From positions 14,856,001 through 14,920,000 of the forward strand of contig CM072346.1 of NCBI GenBank assembly GCA_036874045.1: a stretch of 64,000 nucleotides of DNA, written 5' to 3'. A model generated the notes under the pieces. It saw nothing but the letters and a program-made list of their open reading frames with translations. It was not told the DNA's origin and ran no database searches. Position numbers and translations under genes: made by a program. Of this stretch, positions 37,317-49,400 are shown in pieces. Source of the DNA: Cymodocea nodosa (lineage: Eukaryota > Streptophyta > Magnoliopsida > Alismatales > Cymodoceaceae). How positions within the stretch are numbered: the stretch's first letter is position 1; each line of letters begins with the position of its first letter.

Positions 37317-39560
37317 TAAGATGGACAGATAGACCAGGTCGATAGACTAGAACAAATAATGCTATGAGAGCAAATAATGAAGGATCGACCAGATCAAGAA
37401 GATGATGCAATGGGTTCGCGACAAAAAGAAAAGATCATCTGCGTACCTACTTCGCAGACGACGATCGACGACCATCGTACGACCTTCCGTAGACGGGCGA
37501 CACGAGACGACTGGACGACAATTTATAATAAATTAATTAATTGTAATATAATAATAATGTAATTATAAGCATATAATAAATAATAAATATGATATATATA
37601 TCAACATATGAAATATAATAATAAATAAATTACAGCACATACATTTATAATTACAAATATAACGTATATAAATAATGATAATTATATTTATAATATATAT
37701 TATAAATATAAATATATTTATATATTACATTTATACAATATTATATTATAATTATATTTATAATATATAAATATAATACGTTACTTTATAATTATAAATA
37801 TTAATATATACAAATTATTAATAATTATATATTGTAAAGTTAAAAATTTATTACTAACTTTCTTAAATGACATAAATACTAGAAAATTTCAAATTCTTAA
37901 CTTTTTTGGTAGCAGAAACTCTTCTAACCGTGTAACAAGATGATAAAAGAGTCTTTCATTTATCATGAAAAAAATGTAATAGGCCAATTCTAATCAAATG
38001 ATAGGTGTAAAAAGGTTTATAAACACCTCATGTTTAACGATAGATGTTCTTTGCTTGTTTATTATATACAATACATTATATATACATATAATAAATCAAA
38101 TCTCATGTGGACCTGCAACCTGTTCAGGCTTAAAACTGGGCCTAAGGCCTATGGGGCCGACCTTGCAGGCCTGGCACGGGTGACGGCCTGTTGGGAGTCT
38201 GGTCAAGTCAACTAAACAGGACCCAGTATACGCGTGCGCGTGTATCATCGAAGTAGACATGGAAAGAGATGGGTCACTTTGACTATCGTTGGATGCTTGA
38301 AAAAGAATAAATTAATGGATGAAATGGATCTACGAAACTTGGAGGTCATTTCACGAAAACTTCCTTGTCAGTCAGTGATAGTTTACTTTACATTAATTAA
38401 TTCTTCTCTTCCAATTTCATGCATCCTTTGAACACATGCAATTTCTTACACAAATGTTTAACCTAAATTCAGCGGATTTAATAAGTGAGTTAAACAGGTC
38501 ACTTAATTTACGCCTCAAGTTCATTTGACCCTAATCCTAACCTATTTATTAAATAGTATGAATTATTTAATAAGTCATGTTTTATTTTGCCACCCACAGT
38601 CACCGCTAGGTAACTTTGACCATCATGCACAAAAAATTGGCACATTAGAGGGGGAAAAAAAAAAAAACGGGGGGCTCCACGTCAGGTACTAACTGCTAAC
38701 TTAAGTAACTAATTTAAGCATAGCTTTGGTAATCTACTCCACAACCACGCGTAAATTCTAACACCACCAATTTGTGGCATGGAGCATAGAAAGATTTTTG
38801 TTGTGTTTGCCACTGATTTAGGAAGTTAATGTTCCTCTTAATAACAGGTTGATCAAGTAAGAATATGGACTAGTAAGGTTGCTTAAGCAAGTAAGCAAAC
38901 CTCCTCATCAAACCCTCTCACCAGAGTAAAAGTACGCCATTGATTCATTGAATATATCTCTTTTCTTAAAATTGACATCGAACCACACACACAAATTTTT
39001 TTTATTTACAGGTGAGTCCTTCGCTTACGTCATCAAGATGACATCACTTCCTCATGTTGTGCTCCATCCCCTGTCCTCTTGCGGCTTCCTCCATGTGATT
39101 TCTTCGTTGTTTTTTCTACGGGATTTTTTTGCATAGAAAACACCTCGTTCTCTCGTGGGCCACGGTAATGATCTGGATTGTGCCAATTTGCATAACTAAG
39201 CCGATATGGTGAAAGGTAAAGATTAATCTTACTTTGTTAGGTGTCATCTCATTCTAGATGACTTTGGCTATATCGATTATGACTATTTCTTATTAACTTT
39301 GTATCTACTTTCACTCCGCAAAAAAAATTATTACGGTTGACACGACGAAAAATACACGAAAGTGGTGGGTAATCTCATTGCAAAACAAAACAGGGCCTTG
39401 GTCGATCATTAATTTACGATGCTACCGCTTCCAGAAGCCAAAAAAGAAACAGCTTGCAGGGCCGTCCACCGTCACCATCTGAGGGGCCTCAGACGCCTAT
39501 TAATCCTAGGCAACCGCCTTCCACACCCAGCAGGCACCGAGAGTTGGGAGCGCCTTCGTC
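37317..39560. other. Intergenic: AT-rich block then WRKY upstream region
   Basis: 37530-37850 is almost pure A/T (TATATAT and TAATAAT words). 38100-38230 is a GC-richer patch. From about 38200 the DNA is upstream region of the WRKY gene and contains the listed W-boxes, a TGACGTGG element on the minus strand (38678-38685, a bZIP-type ACGT core) and a leader-like segment from about 39400. Confidence 0.5.
38201..38621. promoter_or_regulatory. W-box cluster upstream of the WRKY gene
   Basis: TTGAC(C/T) WRKY-binding sites occur at 38201-38206 and 38206-38211 (both minus strand, overlapping by one base), 38279-38284, 38525-38530 and 38616-38621 (plus strand), 0.9-1.4 kb upstream of the ATG at 39561. 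Defence-type group III WRKY promoters often carry W-boxes and are auto- or cross-regulated. The sites are seen directly, their use is inference, and six-base sites occur by chance. Confidence 0.35.
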
Positions 39561-41096
39561 ATGGCCTCGGCGGCAGTGGTGGGGGAGCTGGAGAGGAGCC
39601 AGGAGCTGCTGGGGAGGGTGCTGACGAGCGGGGGCGTGGCTGCCGACGGGCTCGCGCTCGTCGACGAGGCCATGTCCAAGGTCGCTGGCGCGATCGCCTC
39701 CCTGCAAGGGCATGCGGCGAAGACCAAGAAGAAGCGTAAGAAGGAGTGCTGTGCGGAGATGGAGAGGCATGAAGCCAAGAGAAGAAGGTGGGTGCCTGTG
39801 TGTTTTTGTTTCCTTTTCTCTTCTAATCTTCTTCTCTCTTTTTTCTTCTGATTTTTCCTTTTATTAACAGCAAAAGAAATTATGAATTAGAAAATCAGTG
39901 ACACTACCATTTTAATGCAAAAACCTGTGTTGACAATGCTTTTATAACAACGGTGATCCTTATGTTACATCAGAGTTTAAATTCTGTGAAGAATTATGAG
40001 TACCGCTCTTCTGATTAATTGAACAACTATGGTTAGTTACTTAGGTTTATGATGTTGGAAAATCTAATTTCACAAGGAACTTGCTCTTATGTGATCCCAT
40101 TCCTTCTTGCTCCTCTAGATCGATGACTGGGACGTTGATCATGTCCCACAGCCTCGACGACGGCTACGCTTGGAGGAAGTATGGGCAGAAGGAAATCCAA
40201 AATGCAAAGAACTCAAGGTGAAATGGATTTGTTGTTATGTTAAATAACATGATATCAGATAGTGTAATTAATTTTTCTTTATCTTACAGGGCCTTTGAAA
40301 GAAGAAGGCCATGGTTCAAAACTAGGCAGAAATAGTAGGATAGGATAATTTGCCTTTTCTTTTGCTGCAGTTTGTGTTTATCTGTAAATAACCTAGCTAA
40401 CTTTTTTTAATTCACTGTGTTACCAAAAAAGAGGAATTAAAAGAAAAACACAATCAAATCATAAATTTTCATGGATATGCATGCGAAATTCAAATATTCA
40501 ATTGATTTTTTAGTTGAGGGAATTTTTAGAAATTAAATCTGTTGTTTTCTATATGCAGATGCTATTTCAGGTGCACCTACAAGTATGATCGTGGGTGTCA
40601 AGCCACAAGGCAAGCACAGAGGAGTAACGACGACCCATCAATCTACCACATCACATACTTTGGCCAACACACTTGCATGGAATCCTTTATGTCAAGGAGA
40701 AGCAACAGCAGCAGCAACAACAACAATAACAACAATCTTTTATCCAGAAAGCCACCATGCATGATTGACTTTGGATCCTCTAAGCAAGCTCAAGATCAGT
40801 GTCTTTCTCTTCCTCGTCCTTCCACTGCCTTGTTGAAGCAAGAGCAAGACATCATCCCTGGCGTGAGCTTCAGCCAAGAATGTTTATCATCAGACCATGC
40901 TCCAGAACAAGCTTCAGCATACCTAGAGGCATCCGGGGGCTTGACCCAAGCATCAGATGTTGTTGTGTCAGAGCATGGGGATGTGACATCAACCTTCCAT
41001 TCTCCCATGGGTTTGGAAGTGGATTTCATGGATGATGCATTTCTTGCTAATATGTTCAACTTGGGAAAGGATACTTATGGATTCCTTGATATCTAG
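39561..41096 (+). CDS. Group III WRKY transcription factor, 287 aa
   Basis: Nuclear DNA-binding regulator of W-box (TTGACC/T) promoters; group III members mostly act in defence and senescence. Exons: 39561-39787, 40119-40217 and 40559-41096, in phase. The N-terminus is a short helical segment ([13 protein letters not shown]) leading to a basic KTKKKRKK nuclear signal (about 54-62). The single WRKY domain has [14 protein letters not shown] (heptad at 94-100) and a zinc finger C114-x7-C122-x23-H146-x1-C148, the C2HC pattern that defines group III. Intron 2 interrupts the domain right before CYFRC, the R-type position in phase 2. After the domain come a Ser/Asn run ([12 protein letters not shown]) and an acidic C-terminus ([12 protein letters not shown]) suited to activation. 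Length and layout match WRKY41/53/55/70-type proteins. Intron 2 contains a second strong acceptor (see the separate entry). Confidence 0.94.
40290..40335 (+). other. Cryptic alternative exon start inside WRKY intron 2
   Basis: TTTTTCTTTATCTTACAG ends at 40289, 72 bp after the WRKY exon-2 donor, and is a better-looking acceptor than many real ones in this window. Splicing to it keeps phase 2 and adds [15 protein letters not shown] before TAG at 40333-40335. The product would contain the WRKYGQK strand but no zinc finger. Whether it is used is unknown; a 72-base intron is short but within the plant range. Confidence 0.35.
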
Positions 41097-41420
41097 TTAG
41101 GATTTTTCTAACATGTCTCTCTTTTTTTTGTTCTTCTTTTGATATAATATTAGTTAGTTAACCAATAATGGTTGGTATAGTTGGTTTTTTCTTATCATAT
41201 AAAGTTTACAATCAACAAAAAAGAAATCCTAGTGTAATTTTAGTTTGTGTTGTTCCTTTTGTATATATATACCATATGGAATAATAGAGTTCACTCATGG
41301 TATTTTGAATTTTGGTTTGTATGATTATAGTTTCCTTTATATCAATCTTTTTGTCTTTGAAAAAATCAACTCAATAAACAAAAGACAAACAAAACAAAAC
41401 TCCATCTAAAGATAATTATA
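41097..41420. other. WRKY 3-prime UTR and Copia insertion flank
   Basis: AT-rich 3-prime UTR-like DNA without ORFs. It ends in TTATA (41416-41420), the left target-site duplicate of the Copia insertion. Confidence 0.6.
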
Positions 41421-41807
41421 TGTTATGCAAACATAGACAAGATAAGGATAGAACATAGCAAACATAAGATAAAACACAGGATTTTACGTGGTTGGTTTCC
41501 CAAATGGATACATCTATGGTTGATGGGAAAGAGAGGTTTGCACTATATTTTCAAAAATTACAGATGGGGAAGATTTCAAATGTGTGTCAATGCACACAAT
41601 CAAACCCCTTATTTATACACAGAATTCTAGGTCAATTTATTGCAGAAATGAAGCTTCAAAAATGTCTATAAAGCTTCAAAAATGTAATAGACAGAGACAT
41701 TATTGTTGTAACACCTTTGTAGTTATTGACCATTTAAGTTAGTAACTGTTGCTTGAAGTAACAGGTGATTTTATATTAAAAAAAACCTATTTAGTGTAGC
41801 ATTCAAG
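41421..41807 (-). repeat. 3-prime LTR of the minus-strand Copia element
   Basis: About 385 bp matching the LTR at 44610-44975 (shared CACAGGATTTTACGT, GTGTGTCAATGCACACAATCAAACC, GACAGAGACATTATTG, CACCTTTGTAGTTA and TAAGTTAGTAACTGTTGCTTG). The outer end is intact (TGTTATG on the plus strand). The inner end, near 41807, lacks about the first 10-12 bases of the LTR and joins directly to RNase H-like sequence. Confidence 0.85.
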
Positions 41808-44609
41808 GCAATGTTTGAACTTATCTCTGGAAACACCTTTAGTGAATATATCAACTGTGTTTTATTGAGTGGAGATCTTCTTGATGTTCACTTTGTTTTC
41901 TTACTTGAAAAAGTGGTAACACATATCAATGTGCTTAGGTCTTTCATGATGGATTTGATCACGAGCCTAATACATTACACTTAGACTATCACAATAGACA
42001 ATAATTTTGTCTTGAAGCCAACCCAAATCTTCAAGAAATCCCTTCAACCATATTCCTTCTTTTGTTACTTCAATGAGTGCCATATATATTTAACTTTGGT
42101 TGTCGAGGGAGAAACAATAGGTTGAAGAGTTGCTTTCTAGCTAACTACTACATCAAAAATAGTAAAAATGTAGCTTATCATTGATCTCTTGTTATCCAAT
42201 GTGCTGCATTAGGACAAGAGATGGCCCATTTAAAAGAGAGGGTTTTGATTATCAATTTCTCCAGCTACCTGCAAAGCACATGCAACTAAGGTATCAAAAC
42301 CAAATTTTTGGAGGGGTCAAGTCTCTCTTTTAGATTTGTTCAAAGTAACACTCTTGAATAATTGTTGTTCAGGAGCTACAGATATCCTTTCAGGCTCAAT
42401 TTGAGGCTTTAGAGTGTCTAAATCTTTGGAGTATGTATTAAAAGAAGTTCTAGAATTTTCTTCTCATTGAATTTCAAACTCAACATGTGGATTTTCTTCT
42501 CCATTTAAGACATTGAATTTTTTGCACTAGTTTTTAGCATATCATTCTCATTAAAAATAACATTTCTACTTAAAATGACTATATGCTCACTAGCATTCTA
42601 GATTCTATAACCCTTGACTTCTGAACCATACCCAACGAATATTTTCCTTTTAGCCTTAGGTTCTAATTTACCTTTATTTATATGATAGTAAACAAGGCAT
42701 TCGAAAATCTTAAGATTTGAATAATCAGGAATTTTATTAGACCATACCTAAAGGTGAATTTGATTTTGTATGGTTGAGGAAGGACATCTGTTGGTAAGAT
42801 AGGATGCAACAATGATTGCTTTAGCTTAAAATCCATTTGATAGTTTAGTATTAGATATCATACAACGTGCACTTTCCAAGAGTGTCTGATTCAACCTCTC
42901 TGCCACCCCATTTTGCTGAGGGGTGCTAAGGATTGTCCTATGTCTCACAATTCCAAATTCCTTATAGAAATTATTAAAATCATTTGAACAGAACTCAAGT
43001 CCATTATCTATGTGGAAGCGTTTAACATACTTTCCAATTTGTTTTTCCACCAAAACCTTCCATTCCTTGAAACTTTGAAAGCTTCATTCTTGTGCTTCAT
43101 TATATAGACCCATGCCATCCTAGAGAAATCATCAATAATTGATAAAAAATATCTTGATCCTTCTAGAGATGGATTCTATGTAAGGCCCCAACAATCAACA
43201 TGGATATAATCCAAGGTTCCTTTGGTTGAATGTTCTACTACACCAAATTATATCATTCGAATCTTCCCAAAGATACAATGTTCACAAAGCTCCATTTCAA
43301 TAACTTTGTGACTTGAAAGGAGTCCCTTTTTGCTCAAGAGATTCATACCTTTTTGGCCAAGATGTGCAAACCTCATATGCCAAACTTTTGTTTGCAACAA
43401 CTAATCTATTCGTGATGCCAAGGAAGCTAATCCAATAATAGTTTTTCCTTGTAGAATATAAAGAGAACCAGATTTAATTTCCTTCGTAACTACCCTAGAT
43501 CCTTTAGTGACACAAAGAACTTCTCCTAAGAATGTATACTTCTTGCTATCAAGCACACTTAAAGAAATTAAGTTTTTACCAAGTATAGGAATATGACATA
43601 CAGACTCCAAAATTATGATTTCACTACTATCCAAATGCAATTTAATGGTGCTAATTCCCTCCATATTGCACATATTATCATTAGCCATAGAGACTAAACC
43701 ACCATCAATTTCCTTATAGGTATCAAACCAATCCCTATGAGAACACATGATGGGAAGTTCTTAAATCTAGGACCCAACAATCTATTAGTTTTAGAGCATT
43801 AGTGACAGTAAATGCCACATCTACTTCAAATGAGGTTTCCTCCTAAGCCACAAAAGTTGACTAGGGCTTCCCCTTCTTCTTAGGGTACTCATTCTTCTAG
43901 TAGCTGGGCTCCTTATAATAGTTATAGATGTCCTTAGGATTATACTTTCCTTTGGACTTCCCTTTTCCCCTTTTCTCCCTCTTATCTAATCTTGCTTTAG
44001 ACCTTTCGATGGTAACAAGAATTGTTGCAAAACTTTCATTACCAAAATTTGTTGCCATATGTCTCATCTTTTGAGTGTGTAAACTCGATCTAACCTCGTC
44101 CAAGGTTATGGAGTCTTTGCCAATCACAAAGGATTGCACAAAGTTCTCGTATAATTGTGGGAGAGACACCAACAACAATAGAGCAACCTCTTTGTCCTCG
44201 ATCTTTACATCTATTTAATTAATCAAGGTGAGATTTAAGAGGCATACATTTTAAGTGAAAAAAGTCTTTGCTTCAACAAAAGTTTGTTGGTTAACGACTT
44301 AGTCATATAAAAACTCTTAAGTTTTAACCACAAACCTGCGGTTGTCTCTTCATCTGCAAACTCCACAATCACTTCATCAAATAAGCACAACATGATAGTT
44401 GTGTGTGCCTTCTCCTAGATGGTCAGGTTAGTGGGGCTAATGGAGGTGCCTTCTCCCAAGTTGTTCTTCAACAAAGTTGTTTAGATGTTTTGTTTCTTTA
44501 AAAATGATTTCATCTTAATTTGTCATAAGTTGAAGTTATTTTTTCCCGTAAACTTGTCTACCTTAATATTATATAATGATATAGTATCAACCTCGTTCTG
44601 ATACTAATT

Positions 44610-44975
44610 TGTTATGTAAATATGAATAAGTACAGAAAATAACAAGCATAAGATAAAACACAGGATTTTACGTAGTTCCTCAAATAGATACATCCATGGT
44701 TGATGGAGAGAGGTTTATACTATATTTTCAAAACTTGCAGATGAAAAAGATTTCAGATGTGTGTCAATGCACACAATCAAACCTCTTATTTATACACAAA
44801 ATTCTAAGTAAATTGATTGTAAAAATAAAGCTTCAAAAATGTAACGGACAGAGACATTATTGCTGTAACACCTTTGTAGTTACTGACCATTTAAGTTAGT
44901 AACTGTTGCTTGAAGTAACAGGTGATTTTATATTAAATAAAACCTATTTAGTGCAGCATTCAAGTCACACTAACA
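44610..44975 (-). repeat. 5-prime LTR of the minus-strand Copia element
   Basis: 366 bp bounded by TG and CA (TGTTATG...CTAACA on the plus strand). The primer-binding site lies just inside it. Divergence from its partner LTR (dozens of differences by eye) indicates an insertion of appreciable age. Confidence 0.88.
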
Positions 44976-45040
44976 TTATAGATAAATAGCAAAGCATTAA
45001 TTATCATTTTGCTAAAAGTTTTGACTGGCTCAAGAGGTAT

Positions 45041-45505
45041 TAAGTGAAGAACCCTATCCTCTCCAGGCAAGCACCATTTGTGGTCAGCTTCTCCTGTGAG
45101 GTTGCTGTATTGAAAGCACCATAAGTTATATCCTACCGTAGGATCATCATCAAGTGAAGAACCCTATCCTCTCCAGGCAAGCACCATTTGTGGTCAGCTT
45201 CTCCTGTGAGATTGCTGTATTGAAAGCACCATTTGTGGTCAGCTTCTCCTGTGAGATTGCTGTATTGAAAGCACCATAAGTTATATCCTACCGTAGGATC
45301 ATCATCAAGTGAAGAACCCTATCCTCTCCAGGCAAGCACCATTTGTGGTCAGCTTCAGCTTCTCTCGTGAGATTGCTGTATTGAAACCACCACAAGTTAT
45401 ATCCCACAAACTTGCAACAACAAACTTGCATCAGTGGAAGCAAGGCATTTTCTCATCCATGATTGCTTGCTGGAAGAAATGCTATCTTCTCTTGTGAATA
45501 ATGTT
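45041..45505 (+). repeat. Locally amplified repeat (three units, one internally duplicated)
   Basis: Units start AAGTGAAGAACCCTATCCTCTCCAGGCAAGCACC near 45042, 45152 and 45307. The first two end with ATAAGTTATATCCTACCGTAGGATCATCAT, containing the inverted repeat ATCCTAC-C-GTAGGAT (45130-45144 and 45285-45299). Unit 2 has an extra 45-bp internal tandem copy (45183-45227 and 45228-45272). Unit 3 runs on into RHFLIHDCLLEEM, the segment shared with 36841-37072. The units are nearly identical, hence recent. Confidence 0.85.
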
Positions 45506-46268
45506 GATGACATTTGATAAACACCACAATATGTGGAGCTCACAACACTTTTAACAGAGACTGTTTTTTCTGCAGTGCCGGCGAGGTTCGACTGCCGGCC
45601 AACCTTTGTGGTCTACGACAGATCTCTTCTTTAATTAATTCTGTAAAAGATTGGAAGAACAATGTTGATAGTACACATCTAATCTTGGAGGAAAATATTT
45701 TCTTGGATTTCAAGGAGCAATTCTTACTCCTTTCTCGAGTACTCACGTCTGTAACAGGAACCATATGTACACCAATGGATATGAATGGTGGAAATAGTAA
45801 TTGTTATTTTACCACACTCTTTGATTAAAAATTGAAATGTAATTTTGGACAAAATAACCAGCACAATAGAAATTCCTTACAAGCTTGTCACCAGACACAT
45901 TGTCAATCAATATGCTTGAAATAGATGTAAATTGGAAAATGTTTCCTTTTCCTTCGATCTCTTCATGGTCATCAGGCGATAATGACCATACTTATAGTAT
46001 GTTTTCTGTCATTTGAAAAGAATAATGACTATACGTACGGTATCATTTAAATAATATTTTTTTAAAAGAAAAGAAAATTACTATTTCTACCGTTACTAAT
46101 ACGGCCATCACCTGACCATTGATATTTCACAAACCATGGGTCTTCCTGCCCTCCAACTCAACGAACTTACCTTCACAACTGCCCATCGTACTCCACAGAA
46201 TCACCATTTTGCCATCACACGCTTATCAAGTACCAAGTGTACACTCCATATGAAATATACATATATAT
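45506..46268. other. Intergenic, possible gene fragment
   Basis: A 104-codon open frame (45514-45828) with VKDWKNNVDSTHLILEENIF and FKEQFLLLSRVLT is helical-looking and follows a strong acceptor (TTTTTTCTGCAG at 45575). It sits right after the amplified repeat and may be part of the same captured gene fragment. No domain recognised. Confidence 0.3.
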
Positions 46269-46421
46269 TGTTGAGTTCAGTTGTTTTATCTCGGCTATTA
46301 ATTTACTTCTTATATACTCATCTTAGTTATAATATGATGGACATGCATTTCTAATTCTTCTGCCCCCGTTCTTGCGATGCCCTAACCTCATCATTTGCCC
46401 GGGAGGTCGTTAGTGCAAACA
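46269..46421 (+). repeat. 5-prime LTR (shortened) of the plus-strand Copia relic
   Basis: TGTTGAGTTCAGTTGTTTTATCTCGG...TTATAATATGATGGACATGCATTTCTAATTCTTC...TGCAAACA. It matches the LTR at 49824-50047 but lacks a block of about 70 bp. A primer-binding-site relic TGATATCAAAGCA follows at 46428-46440. Confidence 0.65.
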
Positions 46422-49400
46422 TCAAGATGATATCAAAGCATCGATTCAACCGTGGCTTCCATTCACCAATTGTCTAATTGTCGATAGCTTCGTTCACTTT
46501 GAGGTTTGGTCTCTACTGTTTCGCCTTGGTCAACCGCAGAGGTACATCTTTCCAATATGCCCTCTACAACCAACATCGAACCCAATGTGGGATTCGAAGG
46601 AAATGCCGTCGGACCGACATGAGTTCACCTTGACTACCTGCACCAGAATGATGATTCGGGTGCCTTACTTGTTTCTCATCTGTTAGGGACAAATAACTAC
46701 ACCTCATGGTCTAGAGACATGAGAATAACTTTAAGAACCAAAAAATAAGTATTGTTTCATTGATGATAGATAGCCTCAGAGTCCCTGATCCCGTTGAAGA
46801 CCCAAAAGAATATGAACTCTAGGCTGCTAACAATGATATGGTTTTATCTTGACTTGTTGGTTCTATACAACTTGAGTCACAGAAGAGTGTTATCTATCAT
46901 GAGAAAGCCAGAGAACTCTAGCCTGACTTACAGGATAGGTACACGAAGAAGAATGCTTCTAGAATATATAAAATCTAGAAAGACATTACTAATTTCACTC
47001 AAAATGAGATTATTTTACTTGCTTGGAAGAATTGTGAGATGAACTCTATACCCTTGTTGGAAACCATAAATGTACTTGTGGAGCCTAAAAGAGTTATGAA
47101 GAGGAAAGGGAAGAAGAAAAACTTTTTTAGTTTCTTATGGGGTTTGACGAAGCCTTATCCAGTAATGATCTTCCTAACCTCAGCAAAGCTTATGCTCTTT
47201 TTTTGCAAGAGGAAGAATAGAAGAATATCAAGTATAGTGAAAAGAACATTACTCACATGGCTATGGCCTTAGATAAGGATAAAAATACTGGGAACAAATA
47301 GAAGAATCCTAAATTTGAAAAAGGAAATGACAAACCCCTCTGCAGCAACTGTAAGAAGTTCGAACATACTGTTGAAAAATGTTACTAGTTGGTCATCAGT
47401 TTCCCTCCTGGCCATAAGCTCTATCAAAAATATGAACCTAAAATAGGAGAATCCACTAATAATATTGCCAGCTCCACCGCTGAAGATAAGATAAGCATCG
47501 AATTTACTTCTGAACAATATCGAACAACTGATGGCTCTCCTTGATGAGAAAAAGAAAATCAAAGTGTCTTCTGGGAACCACTATGGTGAGCATATATATT
47601 TAACTGTTTGAACTCCTTCAGTAAAGATGTTTAGATTTTTGACATGAGAGCTACTGACCACATATGCTCCAACCCTCATGTTTTTGACACCATCAATGAA
47701 ATTTCAGAAATATAATGAACCTGCCAAATAATAATAAAATTAAAATTTCTGATTCTAGAAACATTAATTTAAATGGTGAAATTAAGCTTGAAGATTTTTT
47801 TTTCATCCCTTCATTCACAGTTAACATGGTTTCTATTAGTAAAATCACTAAAGTCTTGAATTGTGTTGTTAGTTTCTTTTTTGAATATTATATTTTGTAA
47901 GATCTTGACACGAAGAAGACGATTGAGCTTAACTAAGGAAATGGGAGGACTCTATTTGTTCAACATTGATGAGGGATCTATTCAAAGAGAAGAAGATGCT
48001 TTTTTGGGCATGGCTACGAATGAAGTGTGGTACAAGAGATTAGGACACCCTTATATGAGTAAAATGGAAAAACTTTCTCATATTTTGTCGAGTGACTTAG
48101 ACTTTTTTAATATTCCTTATGAAAATTTCCAGTTAAGTAAATAGATTAGAAACATTTTTCCTGTTAGTAATTTCAATACTGAAACCCCTTTTGATCTTAT
48201 TCACATTGATGTGTAGAGTAAATTTGATGTCCCTTCATTTATTAGTGCTCATTATTTTTTTAACTAACTCTCATAAATGATTTCAGTAGGTTTATTTGGA
48301 TTTATCTAATTAAGAGGAAATTTGACGTTACTTCGTGTTTAGAAAGGTTTTTTTTCTCATGTTAAAATTCAACATGACGAGGTTGAAAATTTTCTACTTG
48401 ATCTTGTTGGTGTCATACATAAGCATATATTAGAGGTTGTTGTACATAAGCATATACGTAGTCATTCTGAAATACTCCTACAAAATGAAGTTGTTGAAAA
48501 AAACATAAGCATATATTAGAGATTGCTAGAAGTCTTAGATTTCAGACCAATCTCTCCATCAAATTCTAGGGAGAGTGTGTTATGATGATAATGATTTTTT
48601 TATAAAATTGCATACCTAGTACCATATTCAAAAACAAAATTCCTCGTGCTGTCCCATTTAATAGAGACATAGATTACAACAAATTCAAAGTGTTTGGGTG
48701 CCTATGTTTTGCCACAAATCTTAACAAAAGGGACAAATTTGACTATAGGGTCCACAAATGCATTTTCTTAGGATAATACCCTGCCTATCAAAAAAGCTAT
48801 AGGTTATATAACTTAAAAACCAAGAGTTTTGAATATGAGTTTTCCTGCAAAGATGTTCATTTACATAAATTTAAATGAAGAAATCAATCAAGAAGAACAA
48901 GCGCCTAACAACGCTTTTCTTTTAGGACAACATGAAAGTTACTAGTGGAAATCCAACAAACAAATCTGTTTCTAACGGAGAAGATGTTCATTTAATAACG
49001 ACCATTCTAGAAGAAGTTCCCAACTCTTATCGAAACTGGTGACACCACCATTGAGACAGAAATTGAGGATATTCAAAATCTTCCATATCAGCAACCAATA
49101 TGGTGCTCTTGTTTGAAGGCTAAGTATCACAAACAGTTCATGTACTGTCTTGAAATAGAAGGTGAAATCAACAATTAATTAGCTGTGAAGGATTTTAAAT
49201 GAAGGGAAGTTATTGAAGATGAACTTCAAGCTCTTCAAAGTAACCAAAGTTGAGAAATAGTAGATAGACCCACACACAAAAGGCCCATCGGGTGTACAAA
49301 ATCAAAAGAAAAGATGATGAGACAATAGAAAGATATAAGACAAGTTGGTTGCCAAAAGCTACAATCAATAAGAATATATAGATTACCAAGAGATTTTTAC

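Larger units (their letters stand above)
41421..44975 (-). mobile_element. Non-autonomous Copia LTR retrotransposon, 3.55 kb
   Basis: Ty1/Copia order on the minus strand between two LTRs, flanked by the perfect 5-bp duplication TTATA (41416-41420 and 44976-44980). After the 5-prime LTR comes a primer-binding site relic TATCAGAAC (about 44594-44602), matching the usual initiator-Met tRNA site TATCAGAGC. Gag-like QLYENF...SITLDEV lies at 44178-43897. A protease/GAG-pre region with LHLDSSEIIILESVCHIP and GKNLISLS lies at 43748-43401. The integrase core has FHIDNGLEF and TPQQNGVAERLNQTLL (about 43000-42860). After SFECLVYYHINK and GYGSE the reverse transcriptase domain is missing, and sequence resumes as RNase H (KYMAL, WLKGFLEDLG, ADIFTK-like VDIFTKG) at about 42220-41830. 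Stops interrupt every domain. It can only have moved with help from another element. Confidence 0.9.
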
